A stretch of DNA of 64,000 nucleotides from Mycobacteroides chelonae (GCA_014204435.1 JACHLF010000003.1:1-64000); one strand, 5' to 3'. Shown: positions 1 to 11,870, counted from the stretch's first letter. Translations and numbers: made by a program. Notes: generated by a model not told the origin, from the letters alone.

Positions 1-103
1 GCGGCAACGCGACCAGGAATACAACGAGGGAAGCCGGAAGATCGTGCCGCAAATTCTGCAACAACAACCGCTTCGTAGCCTGCTCGGTGACAGAAGTCGC
101 CAT
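1..103 (-). CDS. SulP-family anion transporter, N-terminal fragment cut by the window edge
   Basis: Only the first 34 codons are inside the window, starting at the ATG complementary to 101-103. After a short hydrophilic lead the peptide reads RHDLPASLVVFLVALP, which resembles the entry into the first membrane helix of bacterial SulP (sulfate/bicarbonate-type) permeases. Some of those are fused to a carbonic anhydrase, but whether this one is cannot be seen. The frame is open to base 1. The family assignment rests on this short motif alone. Confidence 0.6.
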   Translation of the reverse strand, partial: MATSVTEQATKRLLLQNLRHDLPASLVVFLVALP

Positions 104-239
104 GTTAGTAAGCCCTATCGGAATAAAAGGTCACGGCAGCCACGGCCAGAAGCCTGTGCGCGACACAGTGAGTAGATGAACGAATAGATGAGTGAAAACA
201 CGACGCGTATGACGGCGTCTTTGCCGTCACGGCGACGGC

Positions 240-608
240 TCAGCGTCGATCTATCCCGATCGTGATAAGGCGTTGCCGTCCCAAATTGTCGGGGGCGCGC
301 GAGAACACGAAACCCCGCGAGGCCAGGAGCGCCAACAACGCGGCACCCAACAGTGCCGTCAGAACGAATGCGGCGGGAACCGGGATCGAACCCGGTTGCT
401 GACGGATCCGCGTAGCGATCGCGTTCACCGAGCTTTTGACGTGCTCGTGCACCTCTTCGGGCAGCAGATTCGATGCTGGCGAAGACCCAACGATTGCAGT
501 TCGCCATCCCAGCATCTGCCCGTGCGTGCCGGGGCCGAGGAGGCACAGTGCCGCTAGGAGAGCGATCGCGACGCCCCCTACACGCGCATATCGCTTGCGG
601 CCCGACAT
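240..608 (-). CDS. small two-helix membrane protein of unknown function
   Basis: A 122-residue protein with ATG at 606-608. It has a basic N-terminus, a hydrophobic helix at about residues 11-26 and a second at about 78-97, and ends in a basic tail. The hydrophilic loop between the helices contains a conserved-looking stretch LLPEEVHEHVKSSVNAIATR. This pattern suggests an N-terminal anchor, an extracytoplasmic segment and a C-terminal anchor. I do not recognise a named family. It lies between the SulP fragment and the dapB promoter region, on the strand opposite to dapB. Confidence 0.6.
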   Translation of the reverse strand: MSGRKRYARVGGVAIALLAALCLLGPGTHGQMLGWRTAIVGSSPASNLLPEEVHEHVKSSVNAIATRIRQQPGSIPVPAAFVLTALLGAALLALLASRGFVFSRAPDNLGRQRLITIGIDRR

Positions 609-1727
<1,119 letters not shown>

Positions 1728-1728
<1 letters not shown>

Positions 1729-2189
1729 TGTCCGCCTCTGCCCGGGTCAAAATCCTCATCGCGTTCCTGTGCGCGGCGATGGTGGTGTACTTCCTGATCC
1801 TAGGAAAGATGGGTATCGCCCTGGTGCAGACCGGGAAGCCCGCGGCGATCGGTATGGGGATCGGGGTACTGATCCTTCCGTTCATCGGACTATGGGCGAT
1901 GATCGCTACTCTGCGTGCAGGTTTCGCGCATCAGCGTCTCGCCGCGCTGGCTGCCGAGCACGGCCGCGACCTGGATGTGAGCGCGCTGCGGACGACTCCT
2001 TCCGGGCGGGTCAACCGCGAGGACGCCGATACTCTTTTCGCGGCCGTGAAGGCCGAGGTCGAGGCCGATCCCGATGATTGGGTGGGGTGGTACCGGCTCG
2101 CGCGCGCATATGACTATGCGGGGGACCGGAGCCGGGCACGCGAGACCATGCGTACCGCCGTGCGGATGCAGCAGGACGCCGCCAGATGA
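1728..2189 (+). CDS. conserved membrane protein with a TPR-like tail (Rv2772c-type)
   Basis: A 153-residue protein starting at a GTG that shares one base with the dapB stop. Two hydrophobic helices (about residues 9-28 and 40-62) are followed by a cytoplasmic part. That part ends in a segment built like one tetratricopeptide repeat, with DWVGWYRLARAYDYAGD near 118-134. Mycobacteria keep such a gene directly after dapB, but its function is unknown. The next gene starts four bases before this one ends, which implies translational coupling. Confidence 0.85.
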
Positions 2190-2638
2190 CGCGCCTGCTG
2201 GTGGTGCACCACACCCCGTCGCCGGCCACCCGAGAATTGTTGGACGCGGTGTTGACGGGCGCCAACGACCCCGATATCTCCGGAGTCGAGGTGGTTGCCC
2301 GGCCGGCGCTGGCCGCGACGATCTCCGACATGCTGGACGCCGATGGCTATCTCTTCGGCACCACGGCGAATTTTGGGTACATGTCCGGTGCGCTGAAGCA
2401 CTTCTTCGACACCGTCTACTACCCGAGTCTGGATCACGTGGCCACGCGTCCCTACGGCCTGTGGGTGCACGGCAGCAACGACACGGTGGGTGCGGCGGCC
2501 GCCGTGGTCAAGATAGCGACCGGGTTGGCCCTGGAGAAGGCGGTAGACGTGCTGGAGGTGGTCGGTCCGATCGACGCATCGGTGCGCGAGCAGGCCTATA
2601 ACCTTGGCGGCACGCTCGCCGCGATCTTGATGCACTGA
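2186..2638 (+). CDS. flavodoxin-like / NADPH-dependent FMN reductase-like protein
   Basis: A 150-residue flavodoxin-fold protein. The N-terminal strand LLVVHHTPSPATRELLDAV resembles the phosphate-binding loop of flavodoxins. The segment GTTANFGYMSGALKHFFD (about residues 53-70) is the typical flavin-contact region of the NADPH-dependent FMN reductase/flavodoxin group. It starts with ATG in the overlap ATGA with the preceding gene and belongs to the dapB run. The position matches mycobacterial Rv2771c. The flavin and electron partner are not evident from sequence. Confidence 0.8.
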   Translation: MTRLLVVHHTPSPATRELLDAVLTGANDPDISGVEVVARPALAATISDMLDADGYLFGTTANFGYMSGALKHFFDTVYYPSLDHVATRPYGLWVHGSNDTVGAAAAVVKIATGLALEKAVDVLEVVGPIDASVREQAYNLGGTLAAILMH

Positions 2639-2648
2639 GGAGACAGGT

Positions 2649-3119
2649 ATGCCCGGACTTGCAGAACTTGCCCTGGGGGCCGCACCCATCGCCGGTGGCG
2701 CGCTGCTCGGTGCGGTGGCGGGCAATCTCAAACCGCCGGATATCCGGGGATTGATCGCCAAGGATCTCGATCTGCTCGACCGCATTCCCGAGGAACAGAC
2801 CGCACGCCGCGCGGCGTTCCAGCGCATGATCGATCAGCGGATCGATGATCTCGTGGCCAGCAGTGATCGTGGCCGATCGCTACGCGAGGCCGCCTCCTCC
2901 TACGGTGGCGGCTGGCGGGACGTTCTGGTCTTCATCGGCGCCGTTCTGTTCACCGTGATCTGGTGGAACGTCGAGCACACCCGAAGCAACTGGTTGATCA
3001 TGTTCCTGGTCATGTTGGCCCTGACGCTGGTGGCGGGGTTTTACGCGGCACGCACGGTGTTGCGGAGCCTGCAGGGGCTGGGTGGCAGGCTGCGGCGCCG
3101 ATCACCGAAATCCCGATAG
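2649..3119 (+). CDS. conserved membrane protein, unknown function
   Basis: A 156-residue protein with ATG at 2649 behind a good ribosome-binding site (GAGGAGA, 2637-2643). It has a glycine/alanine-rich N-terminus (about residues 10-27), a charged middle (30-85) and two adjacent hydrophobic helices (about 96-112 and 117-138) with a basic tail. It ends the dapB run. No enzyme motif is visible. The charged middle may interact with a cytoplasmic partner, which is inference only. Confidence 0.75.
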   Translation: MPGLAELALGAAPIAGGALLGAVAGNLKPPDIRGLIAKDLDLLDRIPEEQTARRAAFQRMIDQRIDDLVASSDRGRSLREAASSYGGGWRDVLVFIGAVLFTVIWWNVEHTRSNWLIMFLVMLALTLVAGFYAARTVLRSLQGLGGRLRRRSPKSR

Positions 3120-3182
3120 CCGCGCCGGCTGGTCATTCCGCGGCAAATTTGAAGCCCGGCCGAGACCGCCGGTACCCAGCGG

Positions 3183-3871
3183 ATGCTCTCGGCGGCAGAG
3201 TCGGAACTGAACCATCTGCGCAAGTACACGACTATCTGGTATATCGCCTGGCTGCGCGGTGATCTGGACCTCGCCGCGCGGGTCGATCCCGTTGACCGCC
3301 TTTCTAGGGTGACCACCGAGCCCGTGCGGGACACTGTCGTACCGGCGCGGACAACGCCGCTCACGGAATCGCGTCACTTCCTGTGCTTAGCTCGACGATG
3401 GAACATTCGCTATCCTGGGTTGATCCGCGCGAGTCCGGTAGCGCCGTCGCGGTGGGGGTGGATCATTCGATCGCGGATGTGCGGCTCTACACCGACATCG
3501 TGGCCACGGGCGTGATTCCCGATCCGCCGCGCCAGCCCATTCCCGATGCTCCGGAGACCGCGATGGCACGCCCGTCACCGCCGTGATCGCGCTCGCCGAG
3601 CGCGCCCTGATCCTCGGTGACGCCGACGAGCCGGTAAACCTGGGGTTCGCATCGTTGGTGGACTATCGCAAGCATCTGGTTCCTTCTGCCGCGCTCGGCG
3701 AGATAGCCAACGGAATCATGATCGCCCGAGGCCTCCCGCTACGAGGTCTGTTCGATTGGTGATGAGTTCACCATCGTCGGCAAGTTGCCTGCCGCTTCGT
3801 CGACCCAGGAACAGGTCGGCGCTCTGCGCGCGGACATCGTCTCCGGGGTGCAAGCGCTTGCCGAACTCTAG
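3183..3871 (+). pseudogene. decayed PapA-type acyltransferase (condensation-domain fold)
   Basis: Between the dapB run and thyA, three frames carry consecutive pieces of what looks like one PapA-type acyltransferase. An N-terminal piece starts MLSAAESELNHLRKYTTIW. A middle piece contains GVDHSIADVRLYTDI, resembling the catalytic HHxxxDG motif with the first His changed to Asp. A later piece contains PVNLGFASLVDYRKHL, and a C-terminal piece reads ADIVSGVQALAEL followed by TAG at 3869. Frame changes and missing stretches mean no enzyme can be made. Such enzymes esterify mycobacterial surface lipids. Alternative: another condensation-superfamily member. Confidence 0.55.
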
Positions 3872-3944
3872 AGCGGCGTTCTGTGCGGGGCGCGCTGCGT
3901 GCGGCGGGCCTGGAATCGTCGTAGATCCGACGTAAGCTAGCTGC

Positions 3945-4745
3945 GTGCTCGTTCCCACTCCCTACGAGGATCTGTTGCGTCTCGTGCTCGACCAGGGCAC
4001 GCCGAAGTCTGACCGCACCGGTACCGGAACCCGCAGCGTCTTCGGCCACCAGTTGCGCTACCGCTTGGACGACGGCTTCCCGCTGATCACCACCAAGAAG
4101 GTCCACCTGAAGTCGGTGATCTACGAGCTGTTGTGGTTCCTGCGTGGTGAATCGAACGTGCGTTGGCTGCAAGAGCGCGGGGTCACGATCTGGGACGAGT
4201 GGGCCTCGGAGACCGGCGAACTGGGGCCGGTCTATGGAGTGCAGTGGCGGTCCTGGCCCACCCCTTCCGGCGAGCACGTCGATCAGATCAGTGGCGCACT
4301 GGAGATGCTGCGCACCAACCCGGATTCGCGCCGAAACATCGTCTCGGCCTGGAACGTCGGCGAAATCCCGCAGATGGCGCTGCCGCCCTGTCATGCCTTC
4401 TTCCAGTTCTACGTCGCCGATGGCAAGTTGAGCTGCCAGCTGTATCAGCGCAGTGCCGACCTATTCCTCGGCGTTCCGTTCAACATCGCCAGCTATGCGC
4501 TGCTCACCCACATGATGGCGGCGCAGGCAGGACTCGGTGTTGGAGACTTCGTGTGGACCGGCGGTGACTGCCACATCTACGACAACCACGTCGAGCAGGT
4601 CACCGAACAGCTCAGCAGAGAACCCTATCCGTATCCCAGAATCGTTCTGGCGGAGCGTGATTCAATATTCGACTACGAGTATGAAGACGTCACGGTCGAG
4701 AACTATCAGCATCATCCGGCCATCAAGGCGCCTGTCGCGGTATGA
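3945..4745 (+). CDS. thyA: thymidylate synthase ThyA
   Basis: ThyA methylates dUMP to dTMP, using methylene-tetrahydrofolate as both carbon donor and reductant. The 266-residue protein has the phosphate-binding [10 protein letters not shown] near 22-31, the folate-site WFLRGESN at 64-71, the nucleophile Cys149 in [11 protein letters not shown], and a C-terminal AVPV-type tail (here KAPVAV). The start is a GTG. dfrA begins inside its last codons (ATGA overlap), so the enzyme that generates dihydrofolate is coupled to the one that recycles it. The window also encodes ThyX. Confidence 0.98.
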   Translation: MLVPTPYEDLLRLVLDQGTPKSDRTGTGTRSVFGHQLRYRLDDGFPLITTKKVHLKSVIYELLWFLRGESNVRWLQERGVTIWDEWASETGELGPVYGVQWRSWPTPSGEHVDQISGALEMLRTNPDSRRNIVSAWNVGEIPQMALPPCHAFFQFYVADGKLSCQLYQRSADLFLGVPFNIASYALLTHMMAAQAGLGVGDFVWTGGDCHIYDNHVEQVTEQLSREPYPYPRIVLAERDSIFDYEYEDVTVENYQHHPAIKAPVAV

Positions 4746-5233
4746 CCGGAACCATCGGGCTGATCTGGGCGCAATCCCACGACGGCATCATTGGAGCAGA
4801 CGGTGCGATTCCGTGGCGACTACCGGAGGATCAGGCGCGCTTCAAGCTGATCACCATGGGGCACACGGTGATCATGGGTCGTAAGACCTGGGAGTCGCTA
4901 CCCGCCAGTGTCCGGCCGTTGCCGGGCCGGCCCAACATCGTGTTGACGCGCGACGCGTTGTTCGAACCGGATGGCGCGTTGGCCGTGGGCTGCGCGGATG
5001 CGGCCCTGGCGGCGTCGGATGAGGCGCCATGGGTCATCGGCGGCGGGGAGATCTATCGGCTGTTCCTGCCCCTGGCCCAGCGATGTGAGGTGACGGTGGT
5101 GAAGGCTGACGTGCCGGGTGACGCCGTCGCTCCCGAGCTGGACGAGAGCTGGGTCGTCGAGGAAAACGATTGGCAGACAAGCGAGTCCGGATTGCGCTAT
5201 CAGTTCCTGAGCTACCGCAAGGCTGACGGGTGA
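4742..5233 (+). CDS. dfrA: dihydrofolate reductase
   Basis: A 163-residue DHFR that regenerates tetrahydrofolate with NADPH. Seen: the N-terminal strand [14 protein letters not shown], the substrate loop IPWRLPED (23-30), [10 protein letters not shown] (47-56) and the NADPH loop [13 protein letters not shown]. Length is standard for mycobacterial DfrA. It overlaps thyA by four bases and its stop overlaps the GTG of the following lipoprotein gene by four bases, so the three are probably co-transcribed. DHFR is the trimethoprim target; no obvious odd residue can be called without an alignment. Confidence 0.97.
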   Translation: MTGTIGLIWAQSHDGIIGADGAIPWRLPEDQARFKLITMGHTVIMGRKTWESLPASVRPLPGRPNIVLTRDALFEPDGALAVGCADAALAASDEAPWVIGGGEIYRLFLPLAQRCEVTVVKADVPGDAVAPELDESWVVEENDWQTSESGLRYQFLSYRKADG

Positions 5234-5895
5234 GACCGGTGCTGCTGCTGGCGGCCGTGGTGCTGCTGGTACTTACCGGCTGTACTCGCGTCGTGGACGG
5301 TGCCCCTTCGGCGCCCTCAGAAGCCTCGGGCTGGGGAAGTGGCCAGGGCGAGGGAGTGACGGTGGGCAGCGCCGGGGATGTCGCCGCGGGCATCACTGTG
5401 TTCGTCGATTTCCAATGCCCGTTCTGCCAGCAGTTCGAAGCCCAATACGGCGAGGACATCACCAAATACGTCACCGAGGGGCGCCTGCAAGTGACCTATC
5501 GGCCAGTGAGCTTTCTGGACCGGATTTCGGCCAGTGGTGACTACTCGTCCCGGGCTGCCGCGTCCCTGTTCCTGATCGACAAGGCGGGTGCCGCCGACGC
5601 GGTGATTCTGGGTTTCGTCGGCGAGATGTTCCGCAGGCAGCCGGTCGAGGGCGTCGGGAACCTCACTAATCTTCAGATCAGCGAGATCGCCGCCGGTGCC
5701 GGCGTGACGGGTGATGTGCTGCGTGATATTTCGTCTCTGCAGGTCAGCGACATCGATCATCAACGCACCGCGGGCAACGAGCAGCAGCTGACCCACCACG
5801 GCCTGGGTGGCGTGCCCGGCGTCGTCAACAGCTCGGGGGAGGCCGTTGACCCGTCCGATCCAGATTGGCTGGCCCGACTCGTGGGAAACCGGTGA
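5230..5895 (+). CDS. DsbA-like thioredoxin-fold lipoprotein
   Basis: A 221-residue exported protein. Residues 1-18 form a lipoprotein signal with lipobox LTGC and lipidated Cys18. A linker rich in Ser/Gly/Pro leads to a thioredoxin fold with the active-site CPFC at 63-66, and a cis-Pro-containing GVPGV segment follows near the end (about 196-200). This fits the DsbA/DsbG-like thioltransferase group that acts on disulfides outside the membrane. The GTG start overlaps the dfrA stop. The next gene starts within its stop codon, so it is in the middle of a tight operon. Confidence 0.9.
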   Translation: MRPVLLLAAVVLLVLTGCTRVVDGAPSAPSEASGWGSGQGEGVTVGSAGDVAAGITVFVDFQCPFCQQFEAQYGEDITKYVTEGRLQVTYRPVSFLDRISASGDYSSRAAASLFLIDKAGAADAVILGFVGEMFRRQPVEGVGNLTNLQISEIAAGAGVTGDVLRDISSLQVSDIDHQRTAGNEQQLTHHGLGGVPGVVNSSGEAVDPSDPDWLARLVGNR

Positions 5896-7105
5896 GTGGC
5901 TCGACGCTGAGCATTGCGCAGGCCCGCCGGATCGCGATCGCGGCGCAGGGTTTCACCAACGCGCCCGCGGCGTCGGTAACTCGGGCGCATCTGCGTAAGC
6001 TCATATCGAGAATCCAGGTGCTGCAACTGGATTCGGTCTCTGTGGCGGTGCGCGCCCATTATGCGCCGGTATTCAGCAGGCTCGGTCCCTACGATCGCGC
6101 TCTTCTTGACGAGGCCGCCTGGAGCCACAGCGCGCGCACACCACGGCTGCTCATCGAGTACTGGGCGCACGAGGCGGCGCTGATGTCCATCGACGACTGG
6201 CCGCTGATGCGTTGGCGGATGCATGAGTACCGGCACGGCCGGTGGGCGCAAAGTTCGTCGAGAAGAATCCCCAGCTGGTTGACCAGGTTCTCTCTGCCGT
6301 GGCCGAGCTCGGGCCGTGTCCCGCCGGCCAGATCGAGGCGTACCTGGAACGAGAGGCTCCGGGGCGCAAGGGCCCGTGGTGGGATCGCAGCGAGACCAAG
6401 TGGATTGCCGAGGCCCTGTTTTCCTCGGGTGAGTTGACCACCGACAAGCGAGTGAGTTTCTCGCGGCACTACCAGTTGGCGCACAAGGTGATTCCCGCCG
6501 AGATCTATCAACGTGAGGTTTCCGACGAGGAGGCGGTGCTGGCGCTGGCCCGTCGCGCGGTGCGCGCACTCGGAGTGGGAACCGAGGCCGATATTCGCGA
6601 CTACTTTCGGCTCTCAGCCGGGCAGATCAAGCCGGCACTGGCCACACTCGCCGGTACCGGGGAGATCGAGACGGTGACCGTCCACGGGTGGAGTGCGCCG
6701 GCGTACCTTGCCGCCGGCCAGACGATTCCACGCTCCGATCGGGGTACGGCACTGTTGTGTCCCTTCGATCCGATGATCTTCTTCCGCCCCAGGGTCGAGC
6801 GGCTCTTCGATTTTCACTATCGCATCGAGATCTACACCCCGGCGCCCAAGCGGCAGTACTGCTATTACGTGTGGCCGTTTCTGCTCGACGGGCATCTGGT
6901 CGGCAGGGTCGATCTGAAGGCCGACCGTGCGGCCGGGGCACTCAACGTCGTCGGTGCGTTCGCCGAGCAGGGACAGGAACCGGCGCGCATCGCCGGCCCG
7001 CTGGCAGGGCAGCTGACCAGCATGGCCTCTTGGCTGGGGCTTGGCTCGGTGTCCGTGGGCACACGGGGCGATCTGGTGAAGGCGCTGCGCACGAGTGTGG
7101 GTTAG
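5892..7105 (+). pseudogene. winged-helix DNA-binding (HTH_42/YcaQ-like) protein, split by one frameshift
   Basis: From the GTG at 5892 the frame encodes a family-typical N-terminus (SIAQARRIAIAAQGF, then LDSVSVAVRAHY) up to RHGRW near 6243. The remaining 280 or so residues (AKFVEKNPQLVDQ to [10 protein letters not shown]) continue in another frame until 7105. Restoring one base in the G run at 6242-6247 rejoins both parts into a protein of about 403 residues, the normal size. YcaQ relatives are DNA-crosslink glycosylases. This is either a recent null mutation or a sequencing error in a homopolymer, because the rest is intact. Confidence 0.85.
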
Positions 7106-7653
7106 CGCGGCTCGGCAGCAGGGCAGCGGGCTTGGAAAGACACGGTGACCACGTCGGCGACCTTCAGCGATCCCATCGCCATGGAGAAGGGCTTGATGTT
7201 GTAAGCCCGCTGCGAGACCTCGGTGCTGAGGCTCAGCCGCAGGGCATCGCCGTCCGCGGCCACGGCAAGGTCGATTTCAGCCGCCTGCGTCACTCCGTGA
7301 ATGGTTAGCGGTCCATGCAGCCGGTACTCACCGCCATTCATGGCGATCTCCGCGGCGTGGAACTCGACGGTGGGAAATCGCTTGGCATCCAGCGTCTTCA
7401 ACGCGTTGGACCGCACGATGGATTTTTCGGGCTGGGTCAGGGGCGTCAGGCCGCCCTCGCCACTGTCCACCCGCAGCGAGTCGACGTTCACAACGAGGCT
7501 CACCGATGCGGGTTGTTCGTCGGGTCCCTCGACCGACACGGTCCAGGAATCCATGACGATCGTGAGCCGGTGCCCCATGCGGGCCGCCCGCCCGGTGACG
7601 CCGGTGTGCAGGGTGAGGGTGCCGTTCTCGGGTCCAAGCGTCCAGGAGCTCAC
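7102..7653 (-). CDS. YceI-family lipid-binding-like protein
   Basis: A 183-residue YceI-domain protein (beta-barrel that binds isoprenoid or other lipids in characterised members). Landmarks are the opening [33 protein letters not shown] in the middle, [11 protein letters not shown] and [10 protein letters not shown]. No signal peptide is visible. I choose the GTG at 7651-7653 because the fold begins directly after it; upstream extension would enter the thyX promoter. It converges with the winged-helix gene (four-base overlap of the ends) and diverges from thyX. Confidence 0.88.
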   Translation of the reverse strand: MSSWTLGPENGTLTLHTGVTGRAARMGHRLTIVMDSWTVSVEGPDEQPASVSLVVNVDSLRVDSGEGGLTPLTQPEKSIVRSNALKTLDAKRFPTVEFHAAEIAMNGGEYRLHGPLTIHGVTQAAEIDLAVAADGDALRLSLSTEVSQRAYNIKPFSMAMGSLKVADVVTVSFQARCPAAEPR

Positions 7654-7720
7654 CGGGCCGATGGTAGGCGGCGCGCCTGGAGTTTCGGCAGGGGAGCACG
7701 GCCTCGATAGGGTGTTGTGC

Positions 7721-8473
7721 GTGGCTGAGATCGTGCCGCTGCGCGTGCAGCTGATAGCGAAGACCGACTTCATCGCACCTCCGGATATCGACTGGAGCAC
7801 CGATGCCGACGGTGGACCGGCGCTTGTCGAGTTCGCGGGCCGAGCCTGCTACCAAAGCTGGTCCAAGCCAAACCCGCGCACCGCCACCAACGAGAGCTAC
7901 CTGCGTCACGTGATCGAGGTGGGTCATCTGTCGGTGCTCGAACATGCGTCGGCCACCTTTTACATCACGGGCATTTCGCGCTCTTGCACCCACGAACTGA
8001 TCCGCCATCGTCATTTCTCGTACTCACAGCTCTCCCAGCGATTCGTTCCCGAGGCCGACTCCAACGTGGTGTTGCCGCCCGCCGTCGAGGATGACCCGGA
8101 GCTGGTAGCGCTGCTGCGCAAGGCCACCGACGCCAGTCGTGCGGCCTACGTCGAGTTGCTGGAGAAGCTGGAATCCAAGCTCGCCGACGTTCCCAATGCC
8201 GTACTGCGGCGCAAACAGGCGCGTCAGGCCGCCCGGTCGGTGCTGCCCAACGCCACCGAGACCAGGATCGTCGTGACCGGCAACTACCGCGCCTGGCGTC
8301 ATTTCATCGCGATGCGTGCCAGCGAACATGCCGACGTGGAGATTCGGCGCCTGGCGATCGCCTGTCTACGCCAGCTCGCCGACCTGGCTCCGTCGATCTT
8401 CGGCGACTTCGACATCGCGACACTGGCCGACGGCACGGAGGTCGCGATCTCTCCGCTGGTCTACGAGGGATAG
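7721..8473 (+). CDS. thyX: flavin-dependent thymidylate synthase
   Basis: ThyX makes dTMP with FAD and NADPH and returns tetrahydrofolate directly, independent of DHFR. The 250-residue product carries the ThyX signature [13 protein letters not shown] at 95-107 (the RHR-X7-S motif) and [12 protein letters not shown] near 36-47. The GTG at 7721 is selected because the product then starts [14 protein letters not shown], as in mycobacterial ThyX. It is followed after 51 bases by dapA, the order seen in M. tuberculosis. Its coexistence with ThyA means two unlinked routes to dTMP. Confidence 0.97.
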   Translation: MAEIVPLRVQLIAKTDFIAPPDIDWSTDADGGPALVEFAGRACYQSWSKPNPRTATNESYLRHVIEVGHLSVLEHASATFYITGISRSCTHELIRHRHFSYSQLSQRFVPEADSNVVLPPAVEDDPELVALLRKATDASRAAYVELLEKLESKLADVPNAVLRRKQARQAARSVLPNATETRIVVTGNYRAWRHFIAMRASEHADVEIRRLAIACLRQLADLAPSIFGDFDIATLADGTEVAISPLVYEG

Positions 8474-8494
8474 AACACAGCCGCCGGGGGTTAA

Positions 8495-9418
<924 letters not shown>

Positions 9419-11110
9419 GTGGCGGTAACTCCACCCGAGGATCTGCGTGCACCGGGGCTGCTCGCCGATGGCGCTCTGCGTGTCACCGCGCTCGGTGGCA
9501 TCAGCGAAATCGGCCGCAACATGACGGTTTTCGAGCTGCGCGGGCGACTGCTCATCATCGACTGCGGAGTGCTGTTCCCCGGACATAACGAGCCCGGGGT
9601 CGACCTGATCCTGCCCGATATCCGCCACATTGAGGATCGCCTCAACGATGTCGAAGCACTGGTGCTCACCCACGCGCACGAAGACCACATCGGGGCCATC
9701 CCGTTCTTGCTGAAGATGCGCCCGGACATCCCGGTGGTGGGCTCCGCATTCACGCTTGCATTGGTGGAGGCCAAGTGCCGGGAACATCGCATCACCCCGA
9801 GATTCGTGAAGGTCACCGAGGGAGAGCGTTCCACGCACGGCCCCTTTGAATGTGAATACTTCGCGGTCAACCACTCCATCCCGGACGCGCTGGCCATCGC
9901 GGTGCACACCGAGGCGGGAACCATCCTGCACACCGGCGACATCAAGCTTGATCCGCTGCCTCCAGACCGGCGTCCCACCGACCTGCCCGGCTTGTCCGGA
10001 CTGGGCGATAGGGGAGTTGACCTGTTCCTGGTCGACTCCACCAACTCCGAGGTTCCGGGCGTTGGTCCGTCGGAGAGTGAGATCGCCCCAACACTGAACC
10101 GGCTCATCGAAACCGCGCGCGGTCGCGTGATCGTGGCGTGCTTCGCCAGCAATGTGGCACGGGTGCAACAGATCATCGACGCCTCGGTCACACACGGTCG
10201 CCGGGTCGCACTCGTGGGCCGATCCATGGTGCGCAACATGGGTATTGCGCGCGAGCTGGGCTTCCTCGAGGTCGACGACCGCGATCTGATCAACGTGGAG
10301 GCGGCCAACGAGCTCGCCCCGCAGCGCGTCGTGCTGATCACCACCGGAACCCAGGGTGAGCCGATGGCCGCGCTGTCACGCATGGCGCGCGGTGATCACC
10401 GCCAGATAACTCTCACCCCTGACGATTTGGTCATTCTGTCTTCGTCGCTGGTGCCCGGGAACGAGGAAGCCGTTTACGGCATCATCGATTCCCTCGCGAA
10501 GGTGGGCACCAGAGTGGTGACCAACACCCATGCGCGGGTGCATGTTTCGGGGCATGCCTACGCCGGTGAGCTGCTGTACCTGTACAACGCGGTGCGGCCG
10601 CGCAACGTCATGCCCGTGCACGGCACCTGGCGCCACCTGCGTGCCAACGCGGGGCTTGCACTCAAGGCCGGTGTGGACGAGGACCGGATTGTGTTGGCGG
10701 AGAACGGCGTGAGCGTCGATTTGCACAACGAGCGCGCACGCATATCCGGGCGGGTGCCGGTGGGCAAGATGTTCGTCCACGGCCTCGTCGACGGGGATGT
10801 TTCCGATGCCACCGTCGGTGAACGTCTGGTTCTGGGCAACGGTGGATTCATCGCCGTCACCGTCGTGGTGCGCAGCAATGGACGCCCGGTCTGCAGGCCT
10901 GAGTTGTTCTCTCGTGGATTCTCCGACGACGCCAGGGCGCTCGATCCGGTGACGGAGATGGTGATCTCCGAGTTGAATTCGCTTGCCGAACAGTCGGTCA
11001 CCGATACCGGGCGCATCGCGCAGTCCGTGCGGCGCGTAGTAGGCAAGTGGGTCGGCGAGACCTATCGGCGACAGCCGATGATCGTGCCGACCGTGCTCAC
11101 CGTCGACTAG
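9419..11110 (+). CDS. rnj: ribonuclease J
   Basis: A 563-residue metallo-beta-lactamase/beta-CASP ribonuclease that processes and decays RNA with 5'-3' exo- and endonuclease activity. The zinc-binding HAHEDH lies at 85-90, further metal ligands in NHSIPDA and HTGDIKLD, and the beta-CASP/C-terminal motif HVSGHAYAGEL near 378-388 and MPVHGTWRHL. The mycobacterial N-terminal extension is short. GTG start abuts the dapA stop. The following gene on the other strand is a relic whose end overlaps this stop by four bases. Confidence 0.96.
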   Translation: MAVTPPEDLRAPGLLADGALRVTALGGISEIGRNMTVFELRGRLLIIDCGVLFPGHNEPGVDLILPDIRHIEDRLNDVEALVLTHAHEDHIGAIPFLLKMRPDIPVVGSAFTLALVEAKCREHRITPRFVKVTEGERSTHGPFECEYFAVNHSIPDALAIAVHTEAGTILHTGDIKLDPLPPDRRPTDLPGLSGLGDRGVDLFLVDSTNSEVPGVGPSESEIAPTLNRLIETARGRVIVACFASNVARVQQIIDASVTHGRRVALVGRSMVRNMGIARELGFLEVDDRDLINVEAANELAPQRVVLITTGTQGEPMAALSRMARGDHRQITLTPDDLVILSSSLVPGNEEAVYGIIDSLAKVGTRVVTNTHARVHVSGHAYAGELLYLYNAVRPRNVMPVHGTWRHLRANAGLALKAGVDEDRIVLAENGVSVDLHNERARISGRVPVGKMFVHGLVDGDVSDATVGERLVLGNGGFIAVTVVVRSNGRPVCRPELFSRGFSDDARALDPVTEMVISELNSLAEQSVTDTGRIAQSVRRVVGKWVGETYRRQPMIVPTVLTVD

Positions 11111-11870
11111 GTCTTTTCGGCGAGTACGGTCCGTTCCAGCGGGGTGATCGAGAGCCGGCGGCTGGCGGGTGTCAGATAGCGGTCCTGGAACTCGGGACCG
11201 CCTGACATCTTCAATCACCCGCCAGCCGTACTCGGCGAGCAGGGGCGCTACCGCACCCGGCGACAGGCCGAACATCCATACCTGGTTGCGCACTCGAAAT
11301 ATTCTGTACAGCATCGAGTCTGCATATAAGTTCGAGCCGTCGATGAAATCGCGCTGGACATAGGTGAAGGTGAGACGACCGCTCGGTGCAGCTTTTCGGG
11401 TAGATCGTCCTGCTGGAAATCGACGGAGACCAGATGCGCCGACGGCGGCATCGCACCGACCGCCGTGTGTATGGCGCGTCGCGTGGCGGCGGAGTTCAAC
11501 GGCTGGTCGACCTCGAACACCGGGATCGGTGTGGTCCGTGCTCAACGACACCCGCAGGTGTCCATGCCGGCGCCCAGATCGACAACGGAGTCGAATGTGC
11601 CTGCACAGGAGACGAGTTGGTCGTCGATGCCGCGCTTGCGGTACACGAAAATCGACCAGGCGCCCTGGCCGCTCTTCTCGGCCAGCGTGATCAGCAGGGA
11701 CCACGCGGTGACAGGACAAACCATCGCAGACCGACAGGGAGGATTCGGGCCGCCAGCTCGTCGTGGACGATTTGGGGCCCGGGCCGCTCATGCTGCTCGA
11801 TCGCCGCGATGGCCATGGGGCCGTAAGCGGTCTGGGCTGCGGGATTCGTTGCGGGATTCGTTCGTGCCAC
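11107..11870 (-). pseudogene. decayed SAM-dependent methyltransferase (Rv2751-type)
   Basis: Reading leftward from a GTG at 11870, the product begins like the mycobacterial S-adenosylmethionine methyltransferases of the leucine-carboxyl-methyltransferase fold: TAYGPMAIAAIEQHE, then DELAARILP. The gene then changes frame at least three times. IFVYRKRGIDDQ and VVDLGAGMDT (the SAM-site region) are in a second frame, FEVDQPLNSAATR in a third, DFIDGSNLYADSMLYRIF and VAPLLAEYGWRVIEDV in another, and RYLTPASRRLSITPLER precedes the final TAG. The gene is clearly dead. It stands directly behind the dehydrogenase gene, as the intact pair does in M. tuberculosis. Confidence 0.8.

Noticed and set aside
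10376..11791. 471-codon open frame covering the end of rnj and the methyltransferase relic
   Set aside because: Only two short parts of it are family-like (pieces of the decayed methyltransferase); the remainder is antisense to RNase J.
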